Positions 59,604-64,000 of a stretch of DNA of 64,000 bases are shown piece by piece. Each line of letters starts with the position of its first letter. Position 1 is the first letter of the stretch. The stretch is from Acidocella sp. (GTDB lineage Bacteria; Pseudomonadota; Alphaproteobacteria; Acetobacterales; Acetobacteraceae). Location: positions 62,001 through 126,000 of the forward strand of contig JARLIK010000017.1 of NCBI GenBank assembly GCA_031291755.1, given 5' to 3'. Under the pieces are notes generated by a model. The model was not told the origin of the DNA. It did not search any database and saw only the letters and a list, made by a program, of their open reading frames with translations. The position numbers and the translations under genes are program-made.

Positions 59604-60011
59604 ATGATCGATACCAAAACGGCGCCCTATGCGGCGCTGCTGCTGCGCGTGAGCCTCGGCGGCTTGCTGCTGGCCCATGCCGGGCTGAAGTTTTTCGTGT
59701 TCACCCCGGCGGGCACCGAGAAATTTTTCGCGAGCCTGGGCCTGCCGGGCTGGTTTGGCCTCGTGGTGATGGCCGGAGAGACCATTTGCGGTCTGGCGCT
59801 GATTTTGGGCGTGTATGCCCGCATCGCCGCCGTGCTGATGGCGCTGGACCTGCTGGGCGCGGTGTTTCTGGTGCATATCCACAACGGGTTTTTCTTCACC
59901 GACACCGGCGGCGGCTGGGAATATCCTGGCTTCTGGGCGGTGGCGCTGCTGGTTGTGGCGCTGCTGGGCGAGGGCGCCTACGCCCTGCGGCCAACAGTCA
60001 AAGCGCTATGA
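59604..60011 (+). CDS. DoxX family membrane protein
   Basis: LLLRVSLGGLLLAHAGLKFFVFTPAGTEKFFASLGLPGWFGLVVMAGETICGLALILGVYARIAAVLMA. Confidence 0.9.
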   Translation: MIDTKTAPYAALLLRVSLGGLLLAHAGLKFFVFTPAGTEKFFASLGLPGWFGLVVMAGETICGLALILGVYARIAAVLMALDLLGAVFLVHIHNGFFFTDTGGGWEYPGFWAVALLVVALLGEGAYALRPTVKAL

Positions 60012-60019
60012 TTGGTTGA

Positions 60020-61900
60020 TTATTTCCCCGCAAACGCCTCGGTGATCTGCTCCAGCACCGCCGGGTCCTCGATGGTGGCGGGCACCGTGACCACTTCGCC
60101 GTTGGCGATTTTGCGCATGGTGGCGCGCAGGATTTTACCGGAGCGGGTTTTCGGCAGGCGCGGCACCACCAGGGCATCCTTGAACGCCGCCACCGGGCCG
60201 ATCTTCTCGCGCACCAGGGCCACCAGTTCGCGCTGCACATCCTTCGGGTCGCGGTTGCAACCGGCTTTCAGCACCACCAGCCCGAACGGGATTTCGCCCT
60301 TCAACGCATCGGCCCGCGCGATCACGGCGCATTCCGCCACGTCAATATGTCCCGCCAGAACTTCTTCCATGGTGCCGGTGGAGAGCCGGTGGCCGGCGAC
60401 GTTGATCACATCATCGGTGCGGCCCATCACCCATACATCGCCATCCTCATCCACCATCCCGGCGTCGCCGGTGCGGTACCAGCCGGGGAAGCTGTTGAGG
60501 TAGGCGTTGCGGTAGCCGTCCTCGTTCTCCCACAAGGTCGGGCCGCAACCGGGCGGTAGCGGCAGTTTGATCGAGAGATTGCCGATGGTGCCGGGGGCAA
60601 CCAGCTCGCCCGCATCATCAAGCGCATGCACATCATAGCCGGGGCAGGGGCGGCCACCGGAGCCGGGTTTGAACGGGGTAAGACCAAGGCCCAGGAAACG
60701 AGCGGTGATCGGCCAGCCGGTTTCGGTTTGCCACCAATTATCGATCACCGGTTTTTGCAGCAGCTCCTGAATCCAAATGGCTGTCGGCGGGTCACAGCGC
60801 TCGCCCGCCAGGAACAGCGCCTGCATGCCGGAAATATCATATTGGCTGATTAGCTTGCCTTCCGGGTCCTGCTGCTTGATCGCGCGTAGCGCGGTCGGCG
60901 CGGTGAACAGGGTTTTCACTTTATGTTGTGCCGCCACGCGCCAAAAGGCGCCAGCGTCCGGCGTGCCGACCGGCTTGCCCTCATACATCACGGCGGTGAC
61001 ACCGGCGAGGAACGGCGCATAGACGATATAGGAATGCCCCACCGCCCAGCCCACATCGGCGGCTGCCCACAGCACTTCGCCGGGTTTGACGCCGAATACC
61101 ATGTCCACCGTGTGCACCATCGCCACCGCATGGCCGCCATTGTCGCGTACCACGCCTTTGGGGCGGCCGGTGGTGCCGGAGGTGTAGAGGATATATAGCG
61201 GGTCGGTAGCGGCTACGCTCACCGGCCCATGCGGCGCGGCGGCGGCTTCGGCCGCGATGAAATCATGGTCCAGCCCCGGTACCATGCTGGCCCGGCCTTG
61301 CTCGCGCTGGAAGATCAGGCAGGCGGAAGGTTTGTGAGTGGACAGCCCGATCGCCATGTCCAGGATCGGTTTATATTCAACGGTGCGTCCCGGCTCCAGC
61401 CCGCAGGAGGCGGCCACAATCACCTTGGGCTTAGCATCATTGATGCGGGCGGAAAGTTCCGGGGCGGCAAAGCCTCCGAACACCATCGAGTGAATCGCGC
61501 CCAGCCGCGCACAGGCCAGCATGGTGAAGGCCGCTTCCGGCACCATCGGCATATAGCCCACCACGCGGTCGCCTTTGGTGACACCGAGTGCGGTCAAAGC
61601 CCCGGCGATTTTCTCGACCCGGGCCAGCGCCTGATTATAGGTGATGTGTTCGAGCCGCCCTTCCATCGGGCTATCCCAGATCAGCGCCACACGCTCGCCG
61701 TTGCCCGCCTGCACATGGCGGTCGAGGCAATTATATGAGGTGTTGAGCATCGCGCCGGGAAACCAGGCGCCGTAAGGGCCGGTTGTTGGCTCAAAAATTT
61801 TTGTGGGGGGAACATCCCAGTCGATCAGCTTGGCACACTTAGCCCAATAGGCTTCGGGTTCGCGCTGCCATTGCGCATAAAGCGTGGCGTAATCGGCCAT
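60020..61900 (-). CDS. prpE: Propionyl-CoA synthetase-type acyl-CoA synthetase
   Basis: YNCLDRHVQAGNGERVALIWDSP; YTSGTTGRPKGVVRDNGGHAVA; DNWWQTETGWPI; RTDDVINVAGHRLSTG; TRSGKILRATMRKIANG; start at ATG 61900. Confidence 0.9.
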   Translation of the reverse strand: MADYATLYAQWQREPEAYWAKCAKLIDWDVPPTKIFEPTTGPYGAWFPGAMLNTSYNCLDRHVQAGNGERVALIWDSPMEGRLEHITYNQALARVEKIAGALTALGVTKGDRVVGYMPMVPEAAFTMLACARLGAIHSMVFGGFAAPELSARINDAKPKVIVAASCGLEPGRTVEYKPILDMAIGLSTHKPSACLIFQREQGRASMVPGLDHDFIAAEAAAAPHGPVSVAATDPLYILYTSGTTGRPKGVVRDNGGHAVAMVHTVDMVFGVKPGEVLWAAADVGWAVGHSYIVYAPFLAGVTAVMYEGKPVGTPDAGAFWRVAAQHKVKTLFTAPTALRAIKQQDPEGKLISQYDISGMQALFLAGERCDPPTAIWIQELLQKPVIDNWWQTETGWPITARFLGLGLTPFKPGSGGRPCPGYDVHALDDAGELVAPGTIGNLSIKLPLPPGCGPTLWENEDGYRNAYLNSFPGWYRTGDAGMVDEDGDVWVMGRTDDVINVAGHRLSTGTMEEVLAGHIDVAECAVIARADALKGEIPFGLVVLKAGCNRDPKDVQRELVALVREKIGPVAAFKDALVVPRLPKTRSGKILRATMRKIANGEVVTVPATIEDPAVLEQITEAFAGK

Positions 61901-62012
61901 GTTGATGTCCTCCAATTTTTGGAAACCCGGGGTGGTTGGTTCCACCTTACCTTATAACGAAAAACGGGGGCGGTATTGCACCGCCCCCGGGTATCATTAG
62001 TCGCAGGTTAGA

Positions 62013-62561
62013 TTAGCGTGCGCCGATCGGCAGCACGGTTTTGCCATGCGCTTCGTTGATCACTTCAGCAGCGCCCAGATAGAAGGCGAGAGCCGCGGTG
62101 ATCAGGCCGCCGTAGCCGCCCAGCACGCCGAGGCTCGGGATGCCCAACAGGTCTTTGCCGGCCAGCAGGAAGAAGGTGGGGACCAGCGCGGTGAACACCA
62201 GGAACAAAGCGCGGTTAAGCGCCAAGGTGCCAACCCACATGACGGCGGTAAACAGACCCCAGGCGACCAGGTACCAGCCCACGGCCTCGCCGGTGACGCC
62301 GGTTGCGAAGAAATGCACGAATGCAGCGAAGCTCCACCAGAAAGCGCCATACGAGCAAAATGCCACGAAGCCGAAGGTGTTGCCTTTGACCATTTCCATC
62401 AGTCCAGCAAAAAATTGTGCGGTGCCGCCGAAGGCAAATGCCATCGCCAGAACGATGCCGAGGCCGGTCGGCGCCATGTTGCCGGAATTGATCATGCTCA
62501 AGAGAAAGGTTGTCAGGGCGAAGCCAAACAGTCCGAGCGGTGCCGGATTTGCGAGTTTCAT
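62013..62561 (-). CDS. GPR1/FUN34/YaaH (SatP) family acetate/succinate transporter
   Basis: NPAPLGLFGFALTTFLLSMINSG (NPAPLGL signature); FGGTAQFFAGLMEMVKGNTFGFVAFCSYGAFWWSFA. Confidence 0.95.
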   Translation of the reverse strand: MKLANPAPLGLFGFALTTFLLSMINSGNMAPTGLGIVLAMAFAFGGTAQFFAGLMEMVKGNTFGFVAFCSYGAFWWSFAAFVHFFATGVTGEAVGWYLVAWGLFTAVMWVGTLALNRALFLVFTALVPTFFLLAGKDLLGIPSLGVLGGYGGLITAALAFYLGAAEVINEAHGKTVLPIGAR

Positions 62562-62744
62562 GTGTATCCTCCAGTTAAAATTTTATTCTTCATAAACGCT
62601 CGGTCACCGAAATAACGTGGCGCGGTTAGTTGTTTACCGAAAAGATTCTGGTTCCGCAAATCCCATATTAAAAAAACTTTTGGGGTGACTCAGTTATATT
62701 ATATCTGTTTGAGGTCTGCGATATGGCAGGACAACGAGGCTGCA

Positions 62745-64000
62745 CTAATGTCCCGGCTCTCCCGCAGTGGCCACGCTAGATGTGGCTTTGCGCAAGCAGA
62801 TGGTAGCGGCAATGGCGGCCAGCATGCCGAAGCCGAGCAGCCCGAAGGCATCGCCATAGGCAAAATAATATGATTGCGCCTGGATGATATGCCCGATGGC
62901 CTGCACCGCCTGGGTATGCGCCGCGGCGGTGCTGGCGGTACCGTGCATTTCAAAATAATGCTGCAGTGCGCTCAATCGAGCCTGGGTGGCGGGTGCCAGC
63001 AGGCTGACCTCCGGCGTGATGATAGCGGAATGAAATTTTTCCCGGTTGGTAATGAATGTCTCTACCACCGCGATCCCCACCGCACCGCCAAGGTTACGCA
63101 TCATGTTAAATAACGATGACGCCGAGCCGGTATCCTTGCGGGCAATGCCGGTGGTGGCGATGGCGGAGATCGGCGGAAACACAAACGCCTGCCCGACCGC
63201 GCGAATGAGATTGGGGATGAGCATTTGCGGGCCGCTGTCATTTGGGCCGAGTGATAGATTCATAAAACAGCTAACCGAAAACAGTGCAAAGCCGAAACCA
63301 AGCAGCCAGCGCAGGTCGAACCGCTTCATGAACCAGGGCATAAACGGGATGATGAGCAATTGCGGTAAGCCGATCCAGGCCATCACCTCGCCGGCCTGGC
63401 GGGCGCTGTAGCCGTGTGCCTGCGAGAGATAGATCGGGATGAGGTAAACCGCCGCGTACAGCACAAACCCCAGCATGACATTGGCGACGGCGGCAAAGGA
63501 AAAATTACGCTCCTTGAACAACCGCAGGTTCACCAGCGGGGTTTTATGGCGCAGCTCGTTATAGATGAACGCACCTAGTGACAGTACCGAAATGATCGAT
63601 AGCCTGGTTATCAGGGGTGAGCCAAACCAGTCATCCTTGTTGCCTTCCTCCAGCACCACCTGCAGGCAGGCGAGGCCCACCGCGACCGTAATAATTCCCA
63701 CCCAGTCACCTTGCCGGATTTTATGCAGCCGCATCGGCGAGGGGTCCAGCCCGGCGAATAGCGCTGGTAACATCACCGCGCCCGGAATCAGATTCAGGAA
63801 AAAAATGTAACGCCAGCCATATAAATCGGTGATCATGCCGCCGATGGTGGGACCGATGGCGGGGGCCATGGTGGCGGTGAGCGCAAACATTGAGAAGCCC
63901 ATCGGCCGGGCGCGTTCGGGCAGCAAAGTGATGACGGCGGTGAGTGAGAGCGGGATCAGCACGCCGCCGGCAAAGCCCTGGATGGCACGCAGCGCCACCA
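62745..64000 (-). CDS. DHA2-type MFS transporter, 5' end beyond window
   Basis: ALRAIQGFAGGVLIPLSLTAVITLLPERARPMGFSMFALTATMAPAIGPTIGGMITDLYGWRYIFFLNLIPG. Confidence 0.92.
   Translation of the reverse strand, partial: VALRAIQGFAGGVLIPLSLTAVITLLPERARPMGFSMFALTATMAPAIGPTIGGMITDLYGWRYIFFLNLIPGAVMLPALFAGLDPSPMRLHKIRQGDWVGIITVAVGLACLQVVLEEGNKDDWFGSPLITRLSIISVLSLGAFIYNELRHKTPLVNLRLFKERNFSFAAVANVMLGFVLYAAVYLIPIYLSQAHGYSARQAGEVMAWIGLPQLLIIPFMPWFMKRFDLRWLLGFGFALFSVSCFMNLSLGPNDSGPQMLIPNLIRAVGQAFVFPPISAIATTGIARKDTGSASSLFNMMRNLGGAVGIAVVETFITNREKFHSAIITPEVSLLAPATQARLSALQHYFEMHGTASTAAAHTQAVQAIGHIIQAQSYYFAYGDAFGLLGFGMLAAIAATICLRKATSSVATAGEPGH

Overview
64 kb of a GC-rich alphaproteobacterial chromosome. Protein families and gene order look like an acidophilic Acetobacteraceae (inference, not tested). 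Most of the window is core genome. In order: hrcA/rph/rdgB, a DsbD-type reductase, hrpB, zapE, ogt, the rod-shape and wall cluster mreC-mreD-mrdA-rodA-murI, leuS-lptE-holA, a Crp/Fnr regulator with a DUF2892-like protein, nikR/nickel permease, ffh-rpsP-rimM-trmD-rplS, leuC-leuD-leuB, tRNA-Arg(ACG), a truncated haemoglobin, sugar-nucleotide and glycan genes, lpd-pdxJ, tandem alpha/beta hydrolases with a porin, an amino-acid ABC transporter beside a lyase, two LysR regulators, DoxX, prpE-satP, and a truncated MFS transporter. Most of the long opposite-strand ORFs in the track are GC-rich shadow ORFs. The main accessory signals are: (i) an AT-rich orphan gene at about 46.4-47.9 kb whose product carries an R-N-x3-H motif typical of HEPN ribonucleases, with a repeat element at its 3' side; (ii) a decayed AT-rich patch at 32.2-32.75 kb with remnants of at least two genes, one HEPN-like; (iii) a family of compound hairpin repeats, including five hairpins in 180 bp between rplS and leuC; (iv) dRS3-like 'RHSRESGN' palindromes read in frame inside a membrane glycosyltransferase gene; (v) an exact GTATGA-N16-TCATAC NikR-type operator between nikR and a nickel permease gene. 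I found no CRISPR array, prophage, intact transposase or multi-gene defence system. The HEPN gene is the best candidate for something undescribed, but it stands alone here.
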